Source: Thermus tenuipuniceus
GTDB lineage: Bacteria > Deinococcota > Deinococci > Deinococcales > Thermaceae
Assembly (NCBI RefSeq): GCF_002964845.1
Contig: NZ_PRDA01000003.1
Coordinates: 1 to 64,000 of the forward strand
Length of the DNA: 64,000 bases
Reading direction: 5' to 3'
Under the pieces are notes generated by a model. It had not been told where the DNA came from and did no database searches. It saw nothing but the letters and a program-made list of their open reading frames with translations. Below, piece after piece: positions 38,111-46,398 of this stretch (its first letter is position 1; each line of letters starts with the position of its first letter). The translations under genes were made by a program, and so were the position numbers.

Positions 38111-38872
38111 TCAAACCTCCGGCCACACCAAGACTTCCTCCCCCACCTGGAGCCCGTGGAAGAGAAGCAGCTCCGGCGCAAGGCGGATCTCCACCCCCAG
38201 ACCCTCCGCGCCTTCCACCGAAAGGAGCACCTCCTTCTGGGCCTTCACCCTTGCCCGCTGAAAGGGGCCGTAATGCTCCCGCCAAGCAGAAAGGAGCAAG
38301 GCATCCACCTGCGCCCCCTGCCGCCCCAGGGTCACTCGAAGCCGGGCCGTGCGCGGCACCCGGGGAAATACCTCCACCAGGCGCAGCCGGGCCAGGTGGC
38401 CCAGGCGCCTCAGGACCTCCCCCAGGGGCAGGGCCAGGCGGGAGGCCAGGTCCAGGGGGCTTTGGCCACTGCCCAGGGCCAGGAGGAGGGAAAGCTCCAC
38501 GGGGTCCAGGGTACTTTGGACCGCCTGGGCCCGGGACCCCGGCCGCACCAGGTCAAAGGGACCCACCTCCACCCGCTCGTCCAGGAAGCGGATCGCTTGC
38601 AAGAGGTAGGCCTCGAGGGGGCCTTCCAGGGAACTCAAGGGGGGTCGCACGGCAAGCAGAAAGCGAAAGCGCCCTTCCTTCAACGCCAGCACCTCCAGCA
38701 AGGCCTCCCGCCCCACCTTCTCCCCGAACACCGCATGGACGGGCTGGCCCTGCTCCAGGTAAACCTCCCCCCTTCCACCCCCTGCCTCCACAGCAAAAAC
38801 CCCAGTCCTTCCCCCCTGGGCGAGGAGCTGCAGCCAGTCAATAGGACCTAAGAGGCGGAAATCGCCTTCCAT
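38111..38872 (-). CDS. DUF4388-domain protein
   Basis: The 253-residue protein begins MEGDFRLLGPIDWLQLLAQ, continues GRTGVFAVE and GEVYLEQGQPVHAVFGEKVG, the pattern of the DUF4388 (PATAN-like) domain, which in other bacteria is attached to signalling or gliding-motility proteins. Residues about 130-180 look like a winged helix (LDLASRLALPLGEVLRRLGHLARLRLVE core), and the C-terminal 70 residues resemble a PilZ-like barrel. It overlaps the fructosamine-kinase gene by 25 bases. ATG 38872 is chosen at the domain start. Confidence 0.7.
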   Translation of the reverse strand: MEGDFRLLGPIDWLQLLAQGGRTGVFAVEAGGGRGEVYLEQGQPVHAVFGEKVGREALLEVLALKEGRFRFLLAVRPPLSSLEGPLEAYLLQAIRFLDERVEVGPFDLVRPGSRAQAVQSTLDPVELSLLLALGSGQSPLDLASRLALPLGEVLRRLGHLARLRLVEVFPRVPRTARLRVTLGRQGAQVDALLLSAWREHYGPFQRARVKAQKEVLLSVEGAEGLGVEIRLAPELLLFHGLQVGEEVLVWPEV

Positions 38873-39636
38873 AGAAAACCGAGGTAGCCCTTGCCGAAGA
38901 AGTGCACGTGGGCCAGGAGGTAGTAGACCTGGTACCGGGGCAGGGCCTCCTCCACCTCCTCCGGAATGGGGTAAAGAGTCTGGTAGGCCTGCCAGAAAGC
39001 CTTGGGAAACCCTCCGAAAAGGCGCATCATGGCCAGGTCCACCCCCCGCTCTCCCACGAAAAAGGAAGGATCCAAGAGGGCAGGTCCCTCCGGGGTAAAG
39101 CGGAGGTTGCCGTGCCAAAGGTCCCCGTGCAGGGGTGCAGGCCCCTCGGCGGGCAGGGGCCTTTGAAAGAGGGCCTCCACCTTGGGTCCAAGGCCCTCGA
39201 GGCGGTCCCAAGTGGCTCGCAAGAGAGGCTCTATGCACCGCGAAAAGAAGAACTCCGTCCACTCCCTCCCCTCCCCGCCCGGCAGGGGAAAGGTGCCCAA
39301 AAACCCCACCTCGGCCCGGTAGAGCGCTTCCCGCTGGCGGTGTAGCCTCGCCAGCATGCGGGCCAAACCCTCCCAATCGGGTGGGCCTTCCGGCAGATAT
39401 TCCAGGATCAATCCCTCTTCGGCCGCAAAGAATACCCGGGGCACCCGCACCCCCCGCTCGGCCAGGGCCCTAAGCCCACGGGCTTCCGCGGGGAAGAGGC
39501 CTAAAGGAGGGTTCGGCGCAAGCTTCACCACATAGGCCCCCAGGCGGTACACCTGGGAAATATCCCCGCCGTAGAGGGGCTGAGGCGAACCCCCGAACTC
39601 AAGCCCCGCTCGTTCCAGAAGCTTCTTGGGATCCAT
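38848..39636 (-). CDS. Fructosamine/ribulosamine 3-kinase family protein
   Basis: The 262-residue protein is an aminoglycoside-kinase-fold enzyme with the FN3K motifs GGDISQVYRL (4-stranded lobe), VKLAPNP, catalytic HGDLWHGN and metal loop LLDPSFFVGERGVDLAM. Bacterial members phosphorylate ribulosamines or erythrulosamines on glycated proteins, making the adduct unstable and thereby removing it. The gene overlaps that of the low-molecular-weight phosphatase upstream by 38 bases. A thermophile suffers rapid glycation, so a protein-repair role fits. Confidence 0.88.
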   Translation of the reverse strand: MDPKKLLERAGLEFGGSPQPLYGGDISQVYRLGAYVVKLAPNPPLGLFPAEARGLRALAERGVRVPRVFFAAEEGLILEYLPEGPPDWEGLARMLARLHRQREALYRAEVGFLGTFPLPGGEGREWTEFFFSRCIEPLLRATWDRLEGLGPKVEALFQRPLPAEGPAPLHGDLWHGNLRFTPEGPALLDPSFFVGERGVDLAMMRLFGGFPKAFWQAYQTLYPIPEEVEEALPRYQVYYLLAHVHFFGKGYLGFLWKAISAS

Positions 39637-40117
39637 CCTCCCCCAAAAGGTGGTCCAGGAAAGCCCTGACGGCGGCCTCCACCATCCAGTAAACCTCTTG
39701 GCAGTCCTCCAGGTCCCCGTAGTACGGGTCCGGCACCTCCCCCCCGCCCAGGTAGTCCAGGAGGAGGTGCACCTTCCCCCTGGCCTCGGGGAAACGCCTT
39801 TGCACCTCCGCCAGGTTCTCCCGGTCCATCACCAGGATGTGGTCGTAGTGGAGGGCATCCTCCCGGGTCATCTGCCGAGCCACATGGGGGAAGTAGGCCC
39901 CTTCCCGCTCCAGCACTTTGCGGGCCCGGGGATCCATGGGCTCCCCAGCGTGCCAAGCCTCCACGCCAGCGGAATCCACCTCAAACCGGGCCCCCAGGTA
40001 GCTTTCCGGCTGACCGAGGCCCCGCTCCCGGATGAGTTTGCGGAACGCTCCTTCCGCCAGGGGGCTTCGGCAGATATTCCCCAAGCAGACAAACAGCACC
40101 CGTACGGGACGGTCCAT
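39599..40117 (-). CDS. Low-molecular-weight protein-tyrosine-phosphatase family protein
   Basis: The 172-residue phosphatase has the P-loop VCLGNICRS (nucleophile C11, R17, S18) and the general-acid loop DPYYGD. In addition to tyrosine phosphatase activity, a human family member acts as a protein-ribulosamine-5-phosphatase, and the tight overlap with the FN3K-like kinase supports the same two-step deglycation here. ATG 40117 is the start of the conserved strand; the open frame extends upstream without homology. Confidence 0.88.
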   Translation of the reverse strand: MDRPVRVLFVCLGNICRSPLAEGAFRKLIRERGLGQPESYLGARFEVDSAGVEAWHAGEPMDPRARKVLEREGAYFPHVARQMTREDALHYDHILVMDRENLAEVQRRFPEARGKVHLLLDYLGGGEVPDPYYGDLEDCQEVYWMVEAAVRAFLDHLLGEDGSQEASGTSGA

Positions 40118-40139
40118 GCCTCCCATGATAAGCGGGTCC

Positions 40140-41687
40140 TCAGTAAGGAACCTCCGCCACCACCTTCGTACCCCTTCCCGGCTCCGAACGCACCTGGAAG
40201 CGCCCACCCCGGGCCTCCACCCGCTCCCGCATCTGGGTGAGGCCAAACCCACCTAAGCCCTGGGCATCGGCGTTTTGGAACCCCTTCCCGTTGTCCCGCA
40301 CCACCAGCCGCGCCCCTCGCTCCCCCAAGGGGAGGAGCTCCACCTCCACCCGGCTGGGCTTGCCGTGCTTGGCGGCATTGGTGAGGGCCTCCTGCAGAAC
40401 CCGGAAGAGGACCAGCTCGCTGGCCTGGGAAAGCCCCACTCCTTCCGGCAGGGAAAGCTGCACCCGAAAGCCCGCCTGCTCGGCAAAGGCCTGGGCGTAG
40501 CGGCGCACGGATTCCAGGAAGCCGTAGCGCTCCAGGTCAATGGGCCTCAGGGCGAAGATGCTCCGGCGCACCTCCCGGATCTGGGCCCTAAGGGTCTCCT
40601 TCACCTCGGCCAAGGCCTTCAGGGCCGCCTCCTGGTCCTTGGCAAGAAGCCTCTCCGCCAGATCCAGCTTCAAGGCCATGAAGGCCAGGCTCTGGGCGAT
40701 GCCGTCGTGGATCTCCCGGGCGATGCGGGTGCGCTCCTCGTTGATGGCCAGCTCCTCCGCCCTCAGGTAGGCCTGGGCGTTGCGCACCGCCAAGGCCACC
40801 TGGGAAGCCAGGAAGGAGAGGAAAGGGATGCGCCGGGAAAGGCCCCTGCCCTTGAGGACCAGCACCCCCACCGTCTCCCGGGCCTTTAGGGGCAAGGCCA
40901 GGGTTTCCTCATCCACGAACACCGGCCCCTCGAGGCTCCCCTTCCAAACGCCATCCGGCAGGAAGGGGTGGGAGGGCAGGGCCAGGTTCCGCACCACCCG
41001 GGGTACCAGGAACCCCTCCTCGTCCATCAGGAGAACCCCACCCCCCTCCGCCTCCGCCCAGGCCCGGATCCGCTCCAGAAGCCCTTCCAGGAGGCGGTCC
41101 AGGTTGGCCTCGGCCTTGAGGGCCTGGTCCACCTCAAAGAGGGTAAGGCGGTCCCGGCTTCGGGCCACCACGGATTGCAGGGCCCCCGCCACCTCGTGGG
41201 CCAGGACCTCCAAAAACACCCGTTCCGGCTCCGGGGGGCAAGCCTCCAGGTATCCCTGCAAACCCGGAAGCTCCACCCGCATCCCCCCGCATTCCTCCCC
41301 GGCATGGACCCCCTCGGCCTCGAGGGCCACAGGGTACCCCAAGGTTTCCCCCAAAGCCCGGGCGATGCGGGAGACCGCCTCCTCGAGGTTCTCGCTCTCC
41401 AAGGCCTCGCGGAACACCCGCCCTGCCGCCAAAAGACGGCGGTTCGCCTCCTCCAAGGCCCTTTCCGCCCGCACCTTCTCCAGGGTTTCCTGGGCGATCC
41501 ACTCCAGCACCGCATAGGTGACCAGAGGCCCCACCAGGCCGTAAAAGCCGAGCCGTAGCCAGAGGAGGCTATCCACGTGCCGGTAGGGCAGAAGGGCCAG
41601 CTCAAAGACCACCACCACCGAAGCGATCAGGGGCGGCAAAAGCCGCTGGGCCAGGCGCACCAATCGGTAAAGGCTGTGGCTAGCCAT
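40140..41687 (-). CDS. Sensor histidine kinase (NarX/DesK class) with GAF domain
   Basis: The 515-residue kinase has two N-terminal membrane spans (about 14-34 and 45-65), a GAF-like sensor region (about 165-300), the HisKA_3 dimerisation motif AREIHDGIAQSLAFMALKLD with the phospho-accepting histidine, and an ATPase domain with DNGKGFQNAD and GGFGLTQMRERV. No response-regulator gene is beside it: downstream is the phosphatase, upstream a tRNA methyltransferase overlapping by 8 bases. Its signal is unknown. Confidence 0.9.
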   Translation of the reverse strand: MASHSLYRLVRLAQRLLPPLIASVVVVFELALLPYRHVDSLLWLRLGFYGLVGPLVTYAVLEWIAQETLEKVRAERALEEANRRLLAAGRVFREALESENLEEAVSRIARALGETLGYPVALEAEGVHAGEECGGMRVELPGLQGYLEACPPEPERVFLEVLAHEVAGALQSVVARSRDRLTLFEVDQALKAEANLDRLLEGLLERIRAWAEAEGGGVLLMDEEGFLVPRVVRNLALPSHPFLPDGVWKGSLEGPVFVDEETLALPLKARETVGVLVLKGRGLSRRIPFLSFLASQVALAVRNAQAYLRAEELAINEERTRIAREIHDGIAQSLAFMALKLDLAERLLAKDQEAALKALAEVKETLRAQIREVRRSIFALRPIDLERYGFLESVRRYAQAFAEQAGFRVQLSLPEGVGLSQASELVLFRVLQEALTNAAKHGKPSRVEVELLPLGERGARLVVRDNGKGFQNADAQGLGGFGLTQMRERVEARGGRFQVRSEPGRGTKVVAEVPY

Positions 41688-42438
41688 CCTTTCCCTTCGT
41701 ACCCTCCTTTTTCAGGGCGGAGGCTACCGCATACCGGCTTTGATGCAGAAGCCCCCTGAGAAGCTGCACCTCCCCCGGGGAAAGCCGGGCCTTGTGGAAG
41801 ATGCGGCGCAGGCGGCGCATGGCGTAAGGGTGGCGGTGTTCATCGGTGAACCCGATCTCCAGCACATACCGCCCCAAATCGGCGAAGAATCCCTCCAGGG
41901 CCGCCACATCCGCCAGTTCCTCCTGGGATACCGTACTGCCCTGCCGCAACGAGGCCTGGTAAAGCTCGTAGGCAAAGACCACCACCGCCTGGGCCAGGTT
42001 CAAGGAAGGCTGCTCGGGAGCGGTGGGGATGGTGCCGATGAGGTGGGCCAGGTCCAGTTCCTCGTTGGTGAGGCCAAAGGTTTCCCGGCCAAAGACCAGG
42101 GCAACCTCTCCCTTTACGGAAAGCACGTGGACCGGCACCTCCCGGGCCGTCACCACCGGGGCCGGGTAGAGCTCCCGAGGTCTTCCCGTGGTGGCCACCA
42201 CGAAGCTCACCCCCCCGAGGGCCTCCCCGAGGCTTCCCACCGCCACCGCCCGGTCCAGCACCTCCTCGGCATGCACCGCCAGCCAGTAGGCCTCCCGGGC
42301 CCATGGAGGGCCCACCCGGGGCGAGGGATTCACCAGGTAAAGCCGGGAAAGGCCAAAGTTCCGCATGGCCCGGGCCACCGCCCCCACGTTCATGGGCTCC
42401 TGGGGTTCCACCAAGACGATGCGCACGCGCTCCAGCAC
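41680..42438 (-). CDS. SpoU/TrmJ-type RNA 2'-O-methyltransferase
   Basis: The 252-residue SPOUT-fold enzyme shows motif 1 EPQEPMNVGAVARAMRNFG, motif 2 LVFGRETFGLTNEEL and motif 3 IPTAPEQPSLNLAQAVVVFA, with a C-terminal helical extension of TrmJ type. Such proteins methylate ribose at tRNA position 32 (C/U); a related rRNA role is possible. GTG start with GAGGAGG upstream. Confidence 0.88.
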   Translation of the reverse strand: MLERVRIVLVEPQEPMNVGAVARAMRNFGLSRLYLVNPSPRVGPPWAREAYWLAVHAEEVLDRAVAVGSLGEALGGVSFVVATTGRPRELYPAPVVTAREVPVHVLSVKGEVALVFGRETFGLTNEELDLAHLIGTIPTAPEQPSLNLAQAVVVFAYELYQASLRQGSTVSQEELADVAALEGFFADLGRYVLEIGFTDEHRHPYAMRRLRRIFHKARLSPGEVQLLRGLLHQSRYAVASALKKEGTKGKDG

Positions 42439-42457
42439 AGCCTCCTCCTCGAGGTCC

Positions 42458-44596
42458 TCACTGCCCGGGTGGGGGGGTAGGGGAAGTCTCCTCGTTAGAA
42501 CCCGGGGGGTAGTCCGTAGGCCCCACCCCAGCCGGGGGGGCTGCCTGCGGAAGCCCAGTTCCCTCCGAAGGCGAAGCCTGCGGGGGAGGCGCGGGTACCT
42601 TCCCGTGGGGGAACCAGACCTTTACCCCTTCCTGGGAAGGCTGGCCCGAGAGGAAATCCATCCCCACCTGCACCAGGCCTGCGGGCGGAGAGAAATCCCC
42701 TCCAGGCCTTCCCCTCAGGGCCCCCGCCACGAACTCCCGCCAGATGGGGGGGTTGACCACGGAGCTGGAAGGCTCCCTCCCTCCCATGCGCAAGGGCTTA
42801 TTGTCATCCCGGCCCACCCAGACCACTGCGGAAAGTCCTCGGGTCACCCCAGCAAACCACAGGTCCCGGGCCTCGTTGGTGGTGCCGGTCTTCCCCCCCA
42901 CCACCCGCCCGGGGATGCGGGCCCCTTTGGCCAGACCCTTTTCCCCCAGGTCGTAGACATATCCCTTCAGGAGGTCCCACCCCTGGTAGGCCACCTGGGG
43001 ATCAAAGAGGCGCCGCCGTTCCGGGAGAGCCTGGTAAAGCACCTGTCCCTGGGCATCCTCCACTCGCTTCACGTAGATGGGAGTAACCCGGTAGCCCCCG
43101 TTGACAAAGGCGGCATAGGCCGCCGCCAGGTCCACCGGGGTGATGGAGGCTCCCCCGATGGCGATGGCCAGGGTGGGATACTTCACCGCAAAACCCGCCT
43201 GGGACAGTTTTCTCGCCACCTTCTCCACCCCTATGGCCTGAGCGGTGTAGATGGCGGGCAGGTTGAGGGAGAGGTCCAAGGCATAGCGCACCGTGATCTC
43301 CCGGTTAAGAAAGGTGCCGGAGAAGTTCTTGGGCCTCCATACCCCTCCCTTCTGGCTGGGATCGGGAAACTCCAGGGGGCGGTCGGGAACCAAGGTGGCC
43401 TGGGTCCAACCCTCCTCCAAGGCGGTGGCGTAGACAAAGGGTTTCACCGCACTTCCGGGGTTGCGCAGGGCCCGGGTGGCCCGGTTGTACTCATCCCCCT
43501 CCCGCCTTACCCCCCCCACCAGGGCCAGCACCTCCCCCGTTTCGGGATCCAGGCCCACGATGGCCAACTCCGCCCCCTCCGGCAGCCTGGCTCCCTTGGC
43601 CGCGGCCTCCGCCGCCCGTTGCATGGCTGGGTCCAAGGTGGTGTACACCTTAAGCCCGCCCTCGCTGTAGACCTTTTCCTTCCCGAAGCGGGTCTCAAGG
43701 AAGCGGCGCACCTCGAGGACGAAATGGGGGGCCATCCGGTAGTCCAGCTGCCTGAGGATGCGGGCCTCGGGGTCCACCAGCCTGGCCTCCTGGAGGTTCC
43801 CCTCCCCGTCGTAGCGCACCTCCCACCCCTTGGGGGCAAGGGGCTCCCGCCAGGCAGCCTCGGCCACCTCCGGGCTCACCCAGCCCTCGGCCACCATCTG
43901 GTTCAGCACCAGGCGCATCCGCTCCCGCACCCCCTTGAGGTCCTGGTACCGGGCATTAGGAGCCGGGATTAAGGAGGCCAGGTAGAGGCCTTCCGCCAGG
44001 GTCAAGGCGGCAGGGTCTTTACCGAAATAGGCTTCCGCTGCCCCCTTGATGCCCACGGCGTTGCCTCCCCAGGGCACCACGTTCAGGTACATCTCCAGAA
44101 TCTCCTCCTTGGTGTAGCGCCTCTCCAGCTCGAGGGCCAGAGCCCACTCCTTGAACTTGCGCTCCAGGGAACGGGCCTGGGCCAGCTCCTTGAGAAGCGT
44201 ATTTTTGATCACCTGGGTGGTGATGGTGCTTCCTCCCTGGAGATCCCCCCGCAGGATGGCGTAGAGGGCCCCCAGGAGGCGCACGAAATCCACCCCGTAG
44301 TGCTGGAAGTAGCGGCGGTCCTCGGAAAAGACCACCGCCGCCACCGCCGCCGGGGAAACCTCAGAAAGCCGCACCAAGCTCCGGTGGATGGCCCTTCCCT
44401 CCTCCACGCTGGCGATCTGGGCCAAGGGGGTGCCATCCCGGGCGTAGAGGGTGGAGGTGGCGGTGAGGCGCAGCCGATCAAACTGGGATAGGTCCGGAAG
44501 GCCGCGGGTGTAGGCATAGGCCAGATACCCCAAGGCCAAGCCTGCTCCCAGCAAAAGGCTGGCCGGCAGGAGAAACAGGAAGCGGAGCACCCGCAC
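42458..44596 (-). CDS. Class A penicillin-binding protein (PBP1a)
   Basis: The 712-residue bifunctional peptidoglycan synthase has a membrane anchor (8-30), a glycosyltransferase domain with catalytic glutamate in SEDRRYFQHYGVD and GGSTITTQVIKN, and a transpeptidase domain with SxxK in NPGSAVKPF (about 381) and GGKTGTTNEARDLWF. A proline/serine-rich tail ends the protein. It acts outside the membrane. A TAAACT box 7 nt before the GTG suggests a leaderless mRNA. Confidence 0.95.
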   Translation of the reverse strand: MRVLRFLFLLPASLLLGAGLALGYLAYAYTRGLPDLSQFDRLRLTATSTLYARDGTPLAQIASVEEGRAIHRSLVRLSEVSPAAVAAVVFSEDRRYFQHYGVDFVRLLGALYAILRGDLQGGSTITTQVIKNTLLKELAQARSLERKFKEWALALELERRYTKEEILEMYLNVVPWGGNAVGIKGAAEAYFGKDPAALTLAEGLYLASLIPAPNARYQDLKGVRERMRLVLNQMVAEGWVSPEVAEAAWREPLAPKGWEVRYDGEGNLQEARLVDPEARILRQLDYRMAPHFVLEVRRFLETRFGKEKVYSEGGLKVYTTLDPAMQRAAEAAAKGARLPEGAELAIVGLDPETGEVLALVGGVRREGDEYNRATRALRNPGSAVKPFVYATALEEGWTQATLVPDRPLEFPDPSQKGGVWRPKNFSGTFLNREITVRYALDLSLNLPAIYTAQAIGVEKVARKLSQAGFAVKYPTLAIAIGGASITPVDLAAAYAAFVNGGYRVTPIYVKRVEDAQGQVLYQALPERRRLFDPQVAYQGWDLLKGYVYDLGEKGLAKGARIPGRVVGGKTGTTNEARDLWFAGVTRGLSAVVWVGRDDNKPLRMGGREPSSSVVNPPIWREFVAGALRGRPGGDFSPPAGLVQVGMDFLSGQPSQEGVKVWFPHGKVPAPPPQASPSEGTGLPQAAPPAGVGPTDYPPGSNEETSPTPPPGQ

Positions 44597-44616
44597 GCCC
44601 TTAAGTTTACATGGGC

Positions 44617-44976
44617 CTACCCCAAACCCAAAAAGCGAAAGAGCTTGTCCCGGGTGAGGGGTTTTTCTATGGCCTTCACCCGTACCACCTCGGCGGTGGT
44701 CCGGTGCTTCTCAGTAGGCTCTATGAGCACCGCCAAGGGCACCTCCTTGAGCCGGCGCACATGCCGGATGCGGGCCGCCACGGCAAAGGGATCCACGTCC
44801 AGGTCTTGGTCCAAAAGCACATACCGGGGCGTATGGTCCAATAGCCAAAAAAGCCCTTCCCGGGCCAGGTCAAAGTGGCGGATGGGGATGCCCCGCTCGG
44901 AAAGCACCAGATCCACATAGGCCCGCAGGGCATCGCTACGGCTTAATAGGAGAAGCCCCGGATAATCCGTCGCCAC
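44617..44976 (-). CDS. Stand-alone receiver-like domain protein
   Basis: At 119 residues the protein has the alpha/beta pattern of a response-regulator receiver: GLLLLSRSDALRAYVDLVLSERG, YVLLDQDLDVDPF (phospho-acceptor position at LLDQD), PLAVLIEPTEK and the KPLTRDKL lysine motif. The acidic pocket near the N-terminus is replaced by SRSD, so phosphorylation is uncertain. GTG start 6 nt after TAAACT. It precedes PBP1a by 20 bases; no kinase is adjacent. Confidence 0.7.
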   Translation of the reverse strand: MATDYPGLLLLSRSDALRAYVDLVLSERGIPIRHFDLAREGLFWLLDHTPRYVLLDQDLDVDPFAVAARIRHVRRLKEVPLAVLIEPTEKHRTTAEVVRVKAIEKPLTRDKLFRFLGLG

Positions 44977-45020
44977 GGGGCCAGTTTATCCAAGGGTTGC
45001 GAAAAGGATGTGAAAAAATC

Positions 45021-45094
45021 TGGCTGGGGCGCGTGGACTCGAACCACGACCGGCGGATCCAAAGTCCGCTGTCCTGCCATTAGACGACGCCCCA
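45021..45094 (-). tRNA. tRNA-Gln (TTG anticodon)
   Basis: The minus strand folds as a full cloverleaf: acceptor TGGGGCG / CGCCCCA, anticodon arm GCGGA-CTTTGGA-TCCGC with anticodon TTG, T arm with GTTCGAA, discriminator G and encoded CCA. The TTG anticodon reads CAA (and CAG by wobble). The length is 74 nt including CCA. Confidence 0.96.
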
Positions 45095-45133
45095 GCGCAC
45101 AAGGTGCCTGCCCCCAGGGGCAAAGCCACCCAG

Positions 45134-45162
45134 ATTGTAGGGCAAAGAGAGCCTCCCGTCAA
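45134..45162 (-). promoter_or_regulatory. Promoter of tRNA-Gln
   Basis: Minus-strand TTGACG (45157-45162) and TACAAT (45134-45139) are 17 bp apart, a near-consensus housekeeping promoter ending about 40 nt before the mature tRNA. Confidence 0.75.
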
Positions 45163-45200
45163 ATCCCCCTTAGGTTAGCCTCGGCCAAGCCCAGAGGGGA

Positions 45201-46325
45201 TCACACGTTGAAGAGAACGTAGAGGACATCCCCATCCTGGACCTCGTACTCCTTGCCCTCGAGGCGCACCCAACCCCTTTCCTTGGCCTTGGCCCATCCC
45301 CCAGCCTCCACCAGCTTTTCCCAGAAGATGACCTCAGCCCGGATGAAGCCCTTCTCCATGTCGGAGTGGATCTCCCCCGCCGCCTCCGGGGCCTTGGTTC
45401 CCCGGCGCACCGTCCAGGCCCGCACCTCCTTCTCCCCTGCGGTAAAGAAGGTGATGAGGCCAAGGGCTCTATACCCCGCCTGGGCCAGGCGCTGGAGGCC
45501 CCTCTCCCTCAAGCCATAGGCGGCGAGAAGTTCCTGTGCCTCCTCTGGGGAAAGCTCGGCCAGCTCCGCCTCCAGCCGGGCGGAAACCACCACCACCTCG
45601 GCCCCCTCGGCCTTGGCCTTTTCCCGCACCGCCTGCACATGCGGGTTGCCCTCCCCCTCGGGTAGGTCCTCCTCACCCACGTTGGCCACGTAGATCACCG
45701 GCTTGGCGGTGAGGAGGGGGGTTTCCTTAAGCAGGCGGCGAAGCTCGGCATCCTCTCCCTGCTCTCCGTTTAAGAGGAAGGTGCGGGCGGGCTTCCCCCC
45801 TTGCAGGTGGGCGTAAAGGGCCTCCGCCGCCTCGAGGGTGGGGGCCAGGTCCCGGTTGGCCCGGGCCTCCTTCCTAAGCCGCTCAAGCCGCCTTTCCCAG
45901 GTGGCGAGGTCGGCCAGGAGGAGCTCGGTTTCCACCACCTCCGCATCCTCCAGGGGATCCACCCGGCCCATCACGTGCACCACATCGGGATCGGGAAAGC
46001 ACCGGAGCACGTGGGCGATGGCCGCCACCTCGCGGATGTGGGCCAGAAACTGGTTGCCGAGGCCTTCCCCCTTGTGGGCTCCCTTGACCAAGCCCGCGAT
46101 GTCCACAAACTCCACATGGGTGGGGATCACGGGAGGCACCCTATCGCCCTTGGCAAACACCCTCTGCAAGGCGTAAAGCCTTGCATCCTCCAAGGCCACC
46201 ACCCCCACGTTCTTGTCGATGGTGGCGAAGGGGTAGTTGGCCGCCAAAGCCTGTGCCCGGGTTAGGGCGTTAAAAAGGGTGGACTTGCCCACGTTGGGTA
46301 GACCGACGATTCCCACAGCCAGCAT
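45201..46325 (-). CDS. ychF: Ribosome-binding ATPase/GTPase YchF
   Basis: The 374-residue OLA1/YchF protein has P-loop [14 protein letters not shown] (8-21), [20 protein letters not shown], the coiled-coil insertion around [16 protein letters not shown] and a C-terminal TGS domain ([36 protein letters not shown] region). It binds ribosomes and prefers ATP in known cases. Its leader holds a terminator-like hairpin with seven U residues only about 10 bases before the start codon. Confidence 0.95.
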   Translation of the reverse strand: MLAVGIVGLPNVGKSTLFNALTRAQALAANYPFATIDKNVGVVALEDARLYALQRVFAKGDRVPPVIPTHVEFVDIAGLVKGAHKGEGLGNQFLAHIREVAAIAHVLRCFPDPDVVHVMGRVDPLEDAEVVETELLLADLATWERRLERLRKEARANRDLAPTLEAAEALYAHLQGGKPARTFLLNGEQGEDAELRRLLKETPLLTAKPVIYVANVGEEDLPEGEGNPHVQAVREKAKAEGAEVVVVSARLEAELAELSPEEAQELLAAYGLRERGLQRLAQAGYRALGLITFFTAGEKEVRAWTVRRGTKAPEAAGEIHSDMEKGFIRAEVIFWEKLVEAGGWAKAKERGWVRLEGKEYEVQDGDVLYVLFNV

Positions 46326-46334
46326 CTCGACCTC

Positions 46335-46356
46335 AAAAAAAGCCCCACCAAGGGGC
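46335..46356 (-). terminator. Terminator-like hairpin in the ychF leader
   Basis: Minus-strand GCCCC-TTGGT-GGGGC is followed by seven T residues (46335-46341). A -10-like TAGGAT lies just upstream at 46365-46370, so a transcript would cross the hairpin before reaching ychF. There is no other minus-strand gene for it to terminate, because deoC is divergent. It may attenuate ychF. Confidence 0.5.
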
Positions 46357-46384
46357 CTCTTTTCATCCTATCACACCCTTTGCG

Positions 46385-46390
46385 TATGAT
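46385..46390 (+). promoter_or_regulatory. -10 box for leaderless deoC mRNA
   Basis: TATGAT lies 8 nt before the deoC ATG at 46399, with TTCATC 17 bp upstream as a weak -35. No Shine-Dalgarno sequence is present. Confidence 0.5.
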
Positions 46391-46398
46391 GGCAGGGT

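Noticed and set aside
40140-41687. Histidine kinase as the phosphate sensor for the proposed regulon
   Set aside because: It is of the NarX/DesK class, whereas phosphate sensing uses PhoR-type kinases with OmpR-family partners; no regulator is adjacent.
42365-43972. A 535-codon plus-strand frame
   Set aside because: Antisense to the PBP1a gene, whose motifs are complete.
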